Source: Labia minor
Lineage: Eukaryota > Arthropoda > Insecta > Dermaptera > Spongiphoridae
Assembly: GCA_963082975.1 (NCBI GenBank)
Contig: OY720348.1
Location: 59,371,461 to 59,435,460 of the forward strand
Reading direction: 5' to 3'
Length of the DNA stretch: 64,000 nucleotides
The position numbers and the translations under genes are program-made. Below the pieces are notes generated by a model, which saw only the letters and a program-made list of their open reading frames with translations, did not search any database and was not told the origin of the DNA. Of the stretch, positions 24,622-38,500 are shown in pieces. Every line of letters begins with the position of its first letter. The first letter of the stretch is position 1.

Positions 24622-27600
24622 CAGACAGACAATTTGAGACCTTAGTGAAAATGTGATTCAGGAACCTTTAAAATGTATAAAAACATCAAATTCTCGACAT
24701 CGAAATAAAATATCGAATGGCAAATAAATATATTTGAAGAAATATAAACTTAAAAAAATAAATTAATATAAGTAATATAAAAATAAGGAGATTTTATCGT
24801 ATAAATTAATAAAAAAAAATTTAAATTAAAAAATTGCAAGCGATGAATTTTTTTATTTTTATTTTTGTGAAAGAGAAAACTTAAAATTAAATCAATTTTT
24901 TTTAAATTGTTTCCTGTTTTGATTTTAATAATTAATTTAGGATCAATAGTTTGTGTATTTGTGTTTTGCAATAAACAAGAAAACAAAGTAAATGGAAATT
25001 TAAAATTTTATTAAAAATAATTGAACTTCTAAGTTTTGGTCATAATGATCGTTTTTACTATTTAAGATGGCTTTATTTTGTCGGATGTGGTTTTTATTTC
25101 TCTACCGGAATTTCGATATAAAGAAAAAAATTTATCTTGTTGATGAATAAACTGTGACAAGTCAATTATAATTGGGAAAAATATTATCTTTAAAAATAGT
25201 TATCATTTAAGTGTAAAATTTTAGGGGAAATTGACCGTGGTGTTTTTTCGGGCATTTTTCAGTGCAGCATACCTTCCTAGACCGATGGTTATGATCTTCT
25301 TTCAATAAATATGAAACAATATATTGAGTTATGGAAGAAGTTCGAATTGTTTTTATAAAAACCTTTAAGCAAATAACAACAATTATAGCAAGTACCTGGT
25401 ACTGGGGGGTGTAAGTTTTATGACTATTGTTTTTAATTTATGTTTTTTTAAATTATTGGAACGGCGGTTCGGTGAACCAGGTAATTATTCCTTATGAACT
25501 ATGAATATTTAAGATTAAGATTATGATTACAAAATAGTATTAAAATAAATATCTTTAATTTTATTTAATGTTTTGTAATTAAGGAAGCGCTGTCCAGAGT
25601 TGCCCGGCGCTATTTTTTTTTATTATTAAAATTAAGAATTATACTTAGTCCCTGGTTCACCGAGCCGCCGTTCAAATAATTTAAAAAAACATAAATTAAA
25701 AACAATAGTCATAAAACTTACACCCCTTAAACGCACGAAAGACAGAAAAGTATGGCCTGTGGATATAACATAATATATATATCGTAATTTGATTTTATTT
25801 ATATTTATAATATTTTGTATTTAAGGAAGCGCTGTCTGACATATAGTTACTGATGTCTTATAAATTTTCTATTTTAAATTAAGAAAAAACTAATAAACGT
25901 TCTGAAATAATTTAAAATATGTTAAAAGAACGTATTAATGCACTGAAAGACAGATATGGATATAATATAAATATTTTTAAATTTATTTTATTTATATTAT
26001 TTTGTAATTAAGGTAGTTGCTGACATTTTTTAAATTTACTTTCTTAAATTAAGAAAAAAACTAATAAAAATGATTTTTCCCGAGGCTGAAACTAATACAG
26101 ATCAATTTTTCTTTATAAATATTATATAAGGTGTGAATTTCAAAAAAATCCTTAGAGCGGTTTAGTATTTCAAAAATACAAATATATATATATAAATTTG
26201 ATAGTATAATAAGGCAAGATAATTTAATCAAATATTCTTTGTTGCTGTTTACTTATTCGACCTCTTGACCAATATTTTCATCCTGTTTCGCTAAAAATTG
26301 TTGAGTCTAGTGTCAAAGAAGTTGTTGAGCTAGTTTATAAGATTCTTTTCGTTGTTGAAGGTAAACCTTTAATATAGTTCCACACAGAGCAAGCAGATGG
26401 TAATTGTTTGTTAGGTGCAGGGTCCAAAGAATAAGGAGGATGCTAAGGGACACTCATTCAAGCTCATGGAGTGCGGCTTTAAAGATTTGATCAATCGAGT
26501 CGAATAACCTAATTCACCCCGAGTAGTTAGGTAACATCAACATCATGTTGACACAAAATTGAATGCATAGCTCTGGATCCATCCATTTCTCTCTTTGCTC
26601 CATGGAACAAAAAGCGGTGATTGTGAGCGTACAAATATTGATGATGGGAGTTTAGAAACATTTTCGTTTCCTTTAAAAATGTTGAAATTATTTAATATTA
26701 AAATATTTGAAAACGTTTGTACTACAATTGAAATTTATATTGAAAAAAAAAAATACAAGGATTAAAATATAAATTGAGAGATGTTTATGAAATTTTGCGC
26801 ACAGTAAAATAACTGAAAATTGCTGCGGTCTTTTCGAATTGAGTAGCGCCACAAATATTGATAAATAGATTTTATTGATTATTGAAATCGAGGATATGAA
26901 ACTTGAATTTAATAAATATTTAGAAACCAATGAGACATTAAAATAATTGTTTTTAATTAATATCCGAACAATAATCATAATTCTCTAAACAATGTGTTCG
27001 AAATCAATGACTACCCTTTACGAATAAATGCTCGATTAAAACTAAAAGGAAACATCCAATATTAATTAACTTTTCAATTGCACGCTCTTTTAAAGCAACA
27101 TAATAAACACATATTTTATAAAATAACGAATTGACGAATTATTAATTAAAATAGCAATACAATTATGTATTTGAAAATAAATAAGCCAAAATTGATGGAT
27201 TATTCAAAATAAATAAATAATCTCGATTGATACTCATTGGTAGATTGATGAATCAACGAAAAAGTGATATCTGCCAAAAATTTGGTATACTTATCTAAAT
27301 TTTTACTATCTCGCGCGTATTGAGATCAAGAAAATTTTCGATGACGATATTTTGATGTTTTTATACTTTTTGAAGGTCCTTGAGTCATATCACTAAGGTT
27401 GAGAAAAATGTCTGTGTGTATGCGTGTAAATGTGTGTGTGTATGTATATATATATATGTGTGTGTATGTGTGTATGTAGACAAGATTACGCAAAAACGGT
27501 TTGAGCTGGAATAATTAAATTTGGTGCACGGCATTATTCAAAATTCGTAGTTTTCTGTCAACTTTTGAGAAATGTAGCTCATTCGAAAGTGGGTCATTAC

Positions 27601-30128
27601 CTACCACATTTTCATTTTTTTTTCTCTAAATTGACTGTAAAAATAAAGATATATGTTTGATAGTTTTTCACATGATAAAAAATTGTGTAAAACTGCTATA
27701 TATAGAATTTCAGCTTGATTAAATAGCTAAAAGTACCGGAATTGATTTTTTTAACAAAGAGTCAAACACTTAATAAATAATAAATAATTTTAATTTATAA
27801 TTTAATTAATTAAATTTAATTTAAATATATTATATGTGTTAATTAATCCAATTCAAATTTAGAAGATAGTCGAGTCGAGACACTCCAAATTTATTTGTAT
27901 CGAATTTAAATAGGACGATTTTCAATATTTTCTGTACAGAATATTATCTTCCGGAAACAAATTAAATTAGAATTTTGTATAATAAACTACTTACATATGT
28001 ATGGAAAATTTATCGTGTATTTAATATAGATAAATAAAAATTAAAATATAAATATTTTTGTACAAATTTTTGTACCATTTATTGTATCATGTAATACTAG
28101 CATTACTTACAGATCAGAGATAGGATGATTCCTGTCATACTTGTAGATTTCATTGATTATAAGAGCAATCTATGAACTTCTGAAAAAATAGAAATATTGG
28201 TAGAAATAGGGTTGTTTACTAAATAATAATAATAACGAATTTTTTAAAATTCACACCAGAGATAGTATTTATAAAGAAAAATTGAGTTTTATTGATCACA
28301 TCTCTGGGAAAAATTATCTTCATTAGTTTTTTCTTAATTTAAATGTATATATGTGACGTCACAGCCACCGCCTGTGAGATATATATCTATTCTTAAAATA
28401 AACTTAAAAATATTTATATTATATCCATATTTGTTTTTTATTTCATTAATACATACATTTAATAAGATACATTTAATAATAATATATATATATATAGGTT
28501 ATTATAAATAAGTTAGATTGAAATTCAAAAATTTGAATCAAATGTGTGTGTGTGTGTGTGTGTGTGATATATAGATTATAATATAATAATATTTAAAGAA
28601 AAGTATAATTGACTAGGAAATTTGTGGACAGTCAGCTGGAAATCAGAAGGCTCAGAAATAAAACTCGCTAACTTATTTTCTCCAACTAATATCGACGTTT
28701 TGGTCCTGAATCAGTATCTTTTCCATGACTATGGTTTTGTTATTTTTCCACATATAGTCATGAAGAAGGTCCTGATACGAGATCGAAACGTCACCATTGG
28801 TTGGAAAAAGAAGTATAGATACTCTCTTATATGTCAATACCTTCTGGCTGTTCTAATCCTAATTTATTATAGATTTTCCAATCAGCCAAAAGGGGGGGAC
28901 TATAAATAAAAAAATTTTCTCAACTCATGGTTGAAATTTGTGTTATTAGTTTTCTTGTTAGAAATGAATTCATATTTCTTTTATTTTGAATGCAAGTTTT
29001 TTATCTTTTCACAAATAAGATCTTTTGACATATTATTATTTGACCCTCGATTTTATATTAGAATAGGAAAATTACATTACTTTGGTAAATGGTGAGTCTG
29101 TCTGAGTAGGAATAAATAAACGTTCTGGAGTTGGAGTCGATAAACGCCATAATTGATGCCACAATCGATCGTTCATAATTTTAAAAAAAATACCGTCTCT
29201 CATTATTTTAAAATTAGTTTGTAAGATTTCGAATGTTAAATTTGTAAAATTATATGGTATAGAATTCAATAAAGGATTTTTATTTTTTTTTTGTTTTGGC
29301 AATTATAAATTAAATATATTTTTCAAAAATTTTATGAATTTCGCAAAAATTAATTTAGGATTGTATACTATCTTATACTACTTCTAACCAATGCTTATTT
29401 TCGATTTACCCGGAATATTAAACTGAAATATAAAACTTAATAAATATCATTTTTATTACTTATCCACAATTTTTTATTTTATATTTCCAATAAAAATAAA
29501 AAAATAGTTAACTTTCTTCCACTGATATTTTTTTAATTTATTTTATTTTATTTTATTTTTATTTTTATTTTTTTGAATATTGTATTAAAAAATAATCAAT
29601 AAATAAATAAAAATAAATAAATTATGAAGAAAAAAAAAAGAAAAAAAAATGTGCTATAAAAAATATCATGTTTTTTTTTTAAATATATATACAACATAAA
29701 TTGTAGAAGGAAAAATAAATGAAAAAGAAATAAATGTAAATTAAATGGATCAAAGAGAGTGGGGATAATTGGAGGGGGGAGAGAGTGTGCCTGGCGTTGT
29801 CAAATTATAATAAATGCCTTTGAAAAATGTAAATAAAATAATTAAATCTTCATTGGCCCTTTAGCTAATTGGCTGAACAGAAACGTATGTGCTCTAATCA
29901 GCAAAACCAATATCCTCCCCCCACCTCATCATCCCCCTTCCTCTCTTTTACACCCTCAATCCACACACTCTAAAACCTCGTTTCTACTAATTGTGCTAGT
30001 TCTCGATCAATAAACAGCACTTCACATTTCAATTAAATACAAATGATACAAATAATAAATAGAACTTACAATAATCCTCTGTCCGGATTTTTTTAGTTTT
30101 GTGTTTATTATTATATACACCGGCAAAT

Positions 30129-30159
<31 letters not shown>

Positions 30160-33100
30160 TTTTTGTAGAGGATAGTACTTTCATGGAGGAGAAGCGGCTT
30201 CTCGATGAATACGTTTTAAGTGATGTGGGCAAAGTGTGGGTGGGCCCATTCCGGAACAGCAGGGGGCGAGAATGGATCTTCGGCCAATTCGACGCAGTTG
30301 TTCTTCCGGCCTGCATGCTAGTACTCTCCAGGTCCAGAGTGCATCCGGCTAGTCGGGGCGACCCCATCCAAATCTCCCGAGCCCTCTCGAAAATGGTAAG
30401 CCACATCCCCGCTTGCAGGATTTCCACCGTGCAAAACGTTTACTTGACACTGACTGTCCTTGAGAAAGTGCAAATTGAATTTTACTAGAGAGGATCCGGT
30501 AAATCAATGATAACAAATACGATTAACCCTTCCATAGAAAACAAAGTTAACGAAGTAAAAACACAAAACATTGAAATGCAAAGGACAGGACTCTTATTAG
30601 GTTTTGAAAAAACAATATTCTGAGATAATAGTAAAGAGAGAAATAAAATTACAATAATAGAACCAGTCTTATCTTATGGGAATTGACTCATCCCTCCCCT
30701 CCCTTTTTCCAATTATTTTTTATTCAAAAATGAATCGAAATTGTTTTTCCTTTGGCTAACAGATTAAAGAGCAATTGTTTAAATGGTAATTATTTAGTCT
30801 AACCGATATATGATGGATATTGATAAAACTTTACCAGTGGATTCCTTTTTTGATTCAAAACAAACTTTCCTTAAGAAGTTTGTAGCGGTGGCTTCTAGTT
30901 TACGAGATAAAAATTATTAAAGTTTGCATATAAATCCATTGATATTCTATTTAGCTGCCATATTTTACTATTTAACCACCAGATGGCTCTACTAATTTTC
31001 GGTTTTTGTAAGTTCGGTTTGGATATAAGAAGATTAAAAAAATAATTAATTAAATAATTTTCCTATATTCAAACCGAAAATTTGTGAATAAGTTAATAAT
31101 CAGTGAATTAATCAATAAAACATTATTAAATGGCTGCTAGTTTATAACTAGTTTATATGCAAACTTTAATCATTTTTATCTCGTAAACATGAAGCGACCC
31201 GCCACATACTTCTTTAGGAAAGTTTGTTCTGAATCAAAAAAGGAATCCACTGGTAAAGTTTTATCAAAATTCATCACACATCGGTTAGACTAAACAATTA
31301 TCCTATCTATCTGTGTCTCTACGGAACACGAAAGTTCTTGGCTGCGTCAACCACATTTACCAAGCGCCCCTATCCTGATCAACACCCTTCCAACTCTTAC
31401 CCTCTCCTATCTCTCTCACGTCACTTTCTACATTGTCCACCAACCGCGACCTTGGTTTTCCAAGCGGACGTTTCCCAATCGGTCTCCTCACCAATATAAT
31501 TTTCCCCATTCTTTCCTCTCCCATTCTAGCCACGTGCCCTGCCCATCGCTGCCTTCTCGATAACCCTCACTATGTCTGGAGATGCATAGAGGTCATGCAA
31601 TTGGTTAACATATATATTATAAAAATAGTGATCACAAAATTATTAAATAAATATAAAACTCAATTTTAAAATTAAATTTGAAAAATAAATTAGCTATTGG
31701 TAAGTAAATCGACTGATATTTTGTCATTTTCTCTTAAATTTATATATATATGTATATATATACATTGTATTCAAAAGTTTTATAAAACTATATTGGAAGA
31801 TTTCTAGAACAATTCTAAAAATTTACAAAATTCAATTATCGAATTAATTAATTGATTTGAAATCAGTAACTCACTTAAAATATTGAAATTTATTATAGAA
31901 AAAAAAATATTTAAATAGTATTTAACTAAGTTCATAAATGTTATATAGAAAAACCGTGATTTTTTTTTTTTTTTTTTTTTGAATTCAATATTTTTTCAAA
32001 TTCTTTGAATAATCTCCATATTTTATTTGTTTAGGTTTAATAATTCGTATATGCTTTCATATGATACGGCAACGTTCAATTGAATGAATGGTAGAAATGT
32101 TCATATTTTAAATTTTTCATTTATTTAATTGATAATGTCGCTTATTCATCCTTGAAATCGCTCGAAAACGGTTCAATTTAATTTAATACATAAATGTAAT
32201 TAATTTCCAATTGAAAATCGCTTAACATGCCATCAAAACGTCATCGCGCTATGAAAATTTTTACCATTTTAAATCGGTGAAAAATAATCGAACCCATTTC
32301 TAAAATGCTTTTAATGAATTACATTAATAAAATTTCTATCTCAATTAGATAAAATTCATTGAAACGTTAATTTACTTCACTATAAAATTTTCTAATAAAA
32401 TCTCCATTTAAATTTGAACGTTTCGCATAAAGACAGTCATCATTGCATAGAATTCGTAATTGCATGAAATACTTGGCAATTCTATGAAATATCCCCATTA
32501 AGTTGATAAGAAACGAGCCTTCAATGCTTTAATTACTCATTTAATATACTCGCACCCAGGATATTACAAAAATCTTACATTTAGCATCGAGAGTGGAAAT
32601 TTTGCTGATATATTATAGCCATATAACATAAGAAGAGTAGAGAGAGAAGTTGGTTATGAGCTCAAATAAGGTCAGCAAAACTAACCACTGAATCATCTCA
32701 ACAAGAAGAAATTATGATAAATGGTTTGTACAAATTTGGAACCAAATTCGATCAATATAGGTAGTATATATATGTTATATAAGGAAAGGTTGATATCGAT
32801 GAGAAGTATAAAGGAAATTTGTTATAAAATAAAAAAAATATTATATTGTTTTTCCCACAGAAGTAATAAATATTCGAAGTTAATGAGATATTTGAAAAAT
32901 AATAAAAAAAAAAACTTGTAATCGGCTCGATTAAGGCGACTCATTTACTAGATTGATCCGGGTAGTTAGTTAGTTCCCTCTCACTCCAAGAGCCAAATGA
33001 GAACTGAAGGCCTAAACTTGTAGTTGCAATATGAATTTATAATTAATAGACTATTATTAATTTAATATTTAATTAAATAGTGGGTTAAAATTGCCATTAA

Positions 33101-35506
33101 TTAAATTTTGGGTTAATTGTCATTAATTAAATTGTTAATTAATTTCCATTAATGAAATTGTGGGTTAATCGCTATTAATTAAATTCTGAATTAATTATTC
33201 GCCTAAGTATTAGAGTTTAAATGACATTAAACTAAATAATTTTCGTTAGTTTTTATTCACTCAGTTATTATTATTCAATTATTTGTTTTAAAATTTTTTA
33301 CTACGCGGTAGTTGTTAAAAGGCGCGCATATACAGTGGCTCATTTAAGGCAACTAGCAAGACATCGCTTAGCAAAAGCCCGTCTCTTTACAGCAAGTAAA
33401 TTTATATTGTAAAGATGACAAAATATTTACAATTTATCGAACATTAAAATATTTACAATTCAATCACTATTAACAGTAATCGCTTTAAAAAAATCTGACT
33501 TATGAATATTATATATATAGTATCTGGTTAACCGAGCCTCCGTTAGTTACTTTAAAAAAATTATTCCTTATGAACTATGAATATTTAAGATTACCATTAT
33601 TAATTAAGATCATTCAAATAATTTAAAAGAACATACATTAAAAAAAATAGTAAAATATGTAAAATTAATGTAGAATATATAGCAAGTGTGTATTAGGGAA
33701 ATAAGAACAAAGGCAGTTGAATCTCATCCATTGGGGATAAGCAAGAGATTGCTATAAAGGAATTAAAAAACAATTGCCCCCTTCAAGGATAAGCAAAGCA
33801 TTGGAGGTGGTAGCCAATCAACTATTACATTTTTATAGGAATATTTTTTTATTGTTCAGTAATCTCTGTTTTAATTAATAGGAATAAATAAATTTAAAAT
33901 TAATTCTTAATTAGGGAAGGATTGAGGGATGAGGGATGATTTCGGTGGAGAGGCCGGTCAGCGGCTTCCAATGGAAAGGGGATGGTTACTGAATACGCTC
34001 GAAAAACACCGGCAGGCAGGCAAGGAGGGTGGGAGAGTGGTTTGGTGAGGTGGAAGAGGGGGCGGAGACAGGCGGAGAGGAGCGAGCGGAGGTGAAAGCT
34101 CTTCGCCAATGATCATGGCGGCAAATCTTTTCAGTCTGTCAAAATTCAATAAATAATATTTAATTAACGAAGCACCGTAGAATTATATAATACTAGTGAA
34201 AATGAATCTACGTTTCATAATGAATCTATTCGTATAGGTTTTACCTGTTGTTATAAGGCAATATTTTTTGTTTAACTGTAAAAATAAACTGATATTAAAA
34301 TTAATTAAAAATTTCTATTTTGTGATACTAAAAATCAATTTTATTTAGAATCTGGCTAAAATTATTGTTCAATTGATTTGTCTTGGTTACAATTTACAAG
34401 ATTTAGTCAAAAATTTTAATAAAATGAAAAACATTGATATGCTTGGTTTTTCTAATTCTGCAAAGCGTACTATAAATATGAGTTCCAAGTTTTTATTAAT
34501 ATGAAGCGTAGGAGAGGTGGGTCCTCTCAGAGGCACATAAGACATGCCTCACTCGTGAATATACGGGGTTTTGCTAATCGGAGATTTGACGTAATCCGGA
34601 TATATTTGAATTAACCCCCCTTCGGGGGGTTAATTCAAATATATATAAGAGACTCTAAAGAGTCTCCTAAAAGAGACAAGATTTCAATTTTTTTTTCTTT
34701 TTAATGAAGCTATGCTAGGTATTCTCCTTCAACCAAATAAATTTGCATTTTTGAATGATCAGGGGAGGGGGGGGGAGAGTAAGAGTAAGGGAATGGATGG
34801 AAAGAAGTCAACGCGGGTAAAGGATTTCAGAGCTCACGTGAGGGCAGGGGCGCTACTCCCTGAAGTAGAAATCTTTTCTATTGGGATGATAGAGAAGTGA
34901 CTACCCGTTACCCGTGAAAATCTTTCAAATAATTCTTACTATATATTTTTAATAAAACAAATATTTTTTGTATTTTTTTTTCTTTTTTAATTACAGATAC
35001 AAACAATAAATACATAATTTATAAAAAATAAAATAAATTTTATTATATTAATTTAATATTATCATATATATTTAAACTTATTATACTTGCAATATAAATA
35101 TATAGTACCTGGATCACCGAGCCGTCGCTCGTTACTTTAAAAAAAAATATTCCTTATTAACTATGAATATTTAAGATTAAGATTATTATTTAAAATAAAT
35201 AAACTACAAAATATATGAAACAACAAATAATTTAAAAGAACATCAATTTAAAAAAAAAATAGTCATATAAAACATACAGCCCTTAAACGTATGTATTAAT
35301 GCACTGAAAGACAGAAAAGTATGGCCTGTGGATATAACATAATATATATTTCGTAATTTGATTACAAAATATTTTAGAATAAATATTTTTAATTTTATTT
35401 TATTTATATTTTGTATTTAAGAAAGCCATTTTTTTATTATTAAAATTCCTATCTATGGTGTCAATTTCAAAAAAATCCTTAGAGCGGTTTAATATCTCAA
35501 AAATAC

Positions 35507-35551
<45 letters not shown>

Positions 35552-38500
35552 TTTTGCTAGTATAATAAGATAAGATACAAATATATATGTTTGTCTAAGG
35601 CTCTAAGTTTTGTGAAAGTTTTTATTATTTTTACGGTTATTTTCATGTTTGATTGTGAGATTTAAGACTCAAAGTTTCGGCGTCCATTTTGGCATGTTCT
35701 TTTAAATTATTTGAAATTGTTTCATATATTTTGTTGTTTATTTATTTTAAATAATAATATTAATCTTAAATATTCAAAGTTCACAAGAAATAATTTTTTA
35801 ATAATTAATTTTTTTAGTCGCGACTCGGTGAATCAGGTATTGTATATAATATTAGATTATTTATTAATAATAGGATTTGTTGTGTGCGTATTAATTGAGA
35901 GAAAGTTCCTTGGTCTTTTTAGTCTTTAATAATAATCTTGTTCTAAGGGCTATTAATAAGGCCCAAAAATCCAAATTTCCCTTTCCTTACTTGTGTGTGT
36001 GTGTGTGTTTGAATATATAACGTATACTTAAAACAAAATTCATGCTTTTCTATAAAAAAAAAAAAAAATTGATGGAAAATTTAATATGGAAAATCAAAGA
36101 ATTTTCTGCCTGGATATTTTTGGTTGAGCGCCAAACAATTCGCGAAAATCAAATGAAATGAACAAGCGCCATGTTTTACACAACTGAATGTTAAACGATC
36201 GTTCAACTGTAACCAATTCGATTCAGAAAGAGAGGGAGAAAATAATTCTACTGCATTTTTTTTATCAATCACATTGTAAATTTAAATAATTAAAATCAAA
36301 ATTATAATAAATGCTTCATTCAAATAATAAAAATCCCCTCGATTTTTATTCCTACCACAGTTGTATTTTCTTTATTAGTTTAGTTTTTTTGTTATGTCAG
36401 TACACATATGTTTCTCATATGTTGACATTATCAGCCATTTTGGATTAGTAGTCCGTTTTCTAAAACTGAAAAAGTTAGTCACGTTTTGTGTATTCTTCGT
36501 TTTACTTAAAAACAAAATAAGGAATACTACAAGGAAGTTTTGCAACGTTTATGTGAACCAATACGGCTCCAATGATCAGAATTGTGGTAAAACAAATCAA
36601 GGATTCTACATCACGATACTGCACCAACTAGTGTTTTAATTCAATTTCAGTTTAAGGGAAAAATATGAGTCATATGTAAATAATTTTTAAAATCCTTGGA
36701 GGATTGCTTGTTTGCGATTTTTTGACCAAAAACAACACTGTAATCATGCCTCAATCACCGTATTCATCAGATTTTGCTCCCTGCGACTTTTTCCTATTCC
36801 CAAAGCTGAAGAGACCAATGAAAGGAAAGCGTTTTGCCACAATTGATGAGATAAAGTCGGAATCGAAGAACGAACTGATGATTATACCGAAAAGCGCATT
36901 TCAGAAATGCTTCGATGACTGGCATAAGTGGGGAATTATTTTGAAAAGGACAAAATGGATATTTATGAATAAATAAATTCTTTTCGAAATAATTCAAAAT
37001 TCACTTTTTCTTTTGACAAACCTCGTAGGTTGGCAAACCAGATTACTCCATTAATTTCTCGATTGTTATTAACAAAACTAGTAAAAACCAAACAATGTGT
37101 GATTATCTAATTGAAAATGGAAATATTTGATTAATTATTTCTTTTGATCTTTTAACTATGTAAATCAAATCTTCACTGTAAAAAAAAAAACAAATTAAAA
37201 AAACAAAAAGGTCAGGAATTAATTAAAGTTCTATATTTTATATATAAATTTGTCTAAAAACAATTCTCTCATTGTTAACTGAACTTTCATTATTATTAGT
37301 AGTTAGCTTTTGATGAATTTTATGTACCATTTGGTTTGTATGCCCTTTTATATTTATTTTTCAATAATCCCACAGTCATTGAATGTCAGTTATTTTATTT
37401 GTTTTGTTTTTTTTTTATTTAAATATATTTATATAAAATTAAAAAACGAATAAAATTTGAAATGACCTGTGCTTGCAATCATGGAAATGAATGTCGTATT
37501 GTTTTTATTTTATAATAATGGCGATTTCTTTTTTTAATCCACACAATTAAATATTTTTGATTATATTTTCAATATCGATGAAATTGGTACGTATATTTAA
37601 TCGGATATTAAAGAAATGATTTTATTATATTATATAGTACCTCTATTAAAATAATTAATTTAAACGATTATTAATTATTGTTAAATCAATTGAAGGCTTA
37701 TCGATCATGAAAGGAGATGTATTTTTTTTTAAAACTTGTTCAAGTAATTGACTAATAATCCTAGTCTCGTATAATAATAATAGTTTCTAATAATTTCCAT
37801 AATGTTTAAAAAAAAATACTCTAGATTGATAACTATTTGGCAAATTAAAATTGATGTAATATATATGTATAAACATATTGTTATGTGGGAATAAAAATAA
37901 AATAATTAATAGCTTTCAGTTAATTCGAATTAAATATAATAGAAATGTAGATGATGTCTGTTCCTACAGAAACTGTCTAAATTAAATGTATAGTGAGTGC
38001 CTGGTTAACGGAGCCACCGCTCGGTACTTTTAAAAAAAAATTATTCCTTTTGGGAACTATGAATATTTAAGATTAAGATTATTAATTAAAATAAATTAAC
38101 GACAAAATATATAAAACAATTTCAAATAATTTTAAAAAACAAAAATTAAAAAAAAATTAGTCATAAACGTATGTATTAATGCACTGAAAGATAGAAAAGT
38201 ATGGCCTGTGGATATAACATAATATATATTTCATAATTGGATTACAAAATATTATTAAAATAATATAATACGGAAAGATAATTAACAATGTAAATTACGA
38301 TTGACTGAAAATATTATCCTAACATTTTTTTAATATTAAATAATATATTATAATGAAAATTTATTTATTGAATTAAATAAACTGTGTGTGTGTGCTTATT
38401 CTGCAGTCGTTATCAAGTACCGTACGATTCCATAACTAAACATATTTTATTTATAGTTATTTTATTATTAAAGGCATTTTTATTAAAACACCACATATTT

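Noticed and set aside
28622-28909. 95-codon plus-strand ORF
   Set aside because: It runs through the Penelope-like hairpin; the inverted repeat structure explains the sequence better than coding.
30149-30427. 92-codon minus-strand ORF over exon 4
   Set aside because: Antisense shadow of the transglutaminase exon; no family similarity.
34712-34900. 62-codon plus-strand ORF with charged residues
   Set aside because: Low-complexity purine-rich sequence; no homology or splice support, so kept only as a composition feature.
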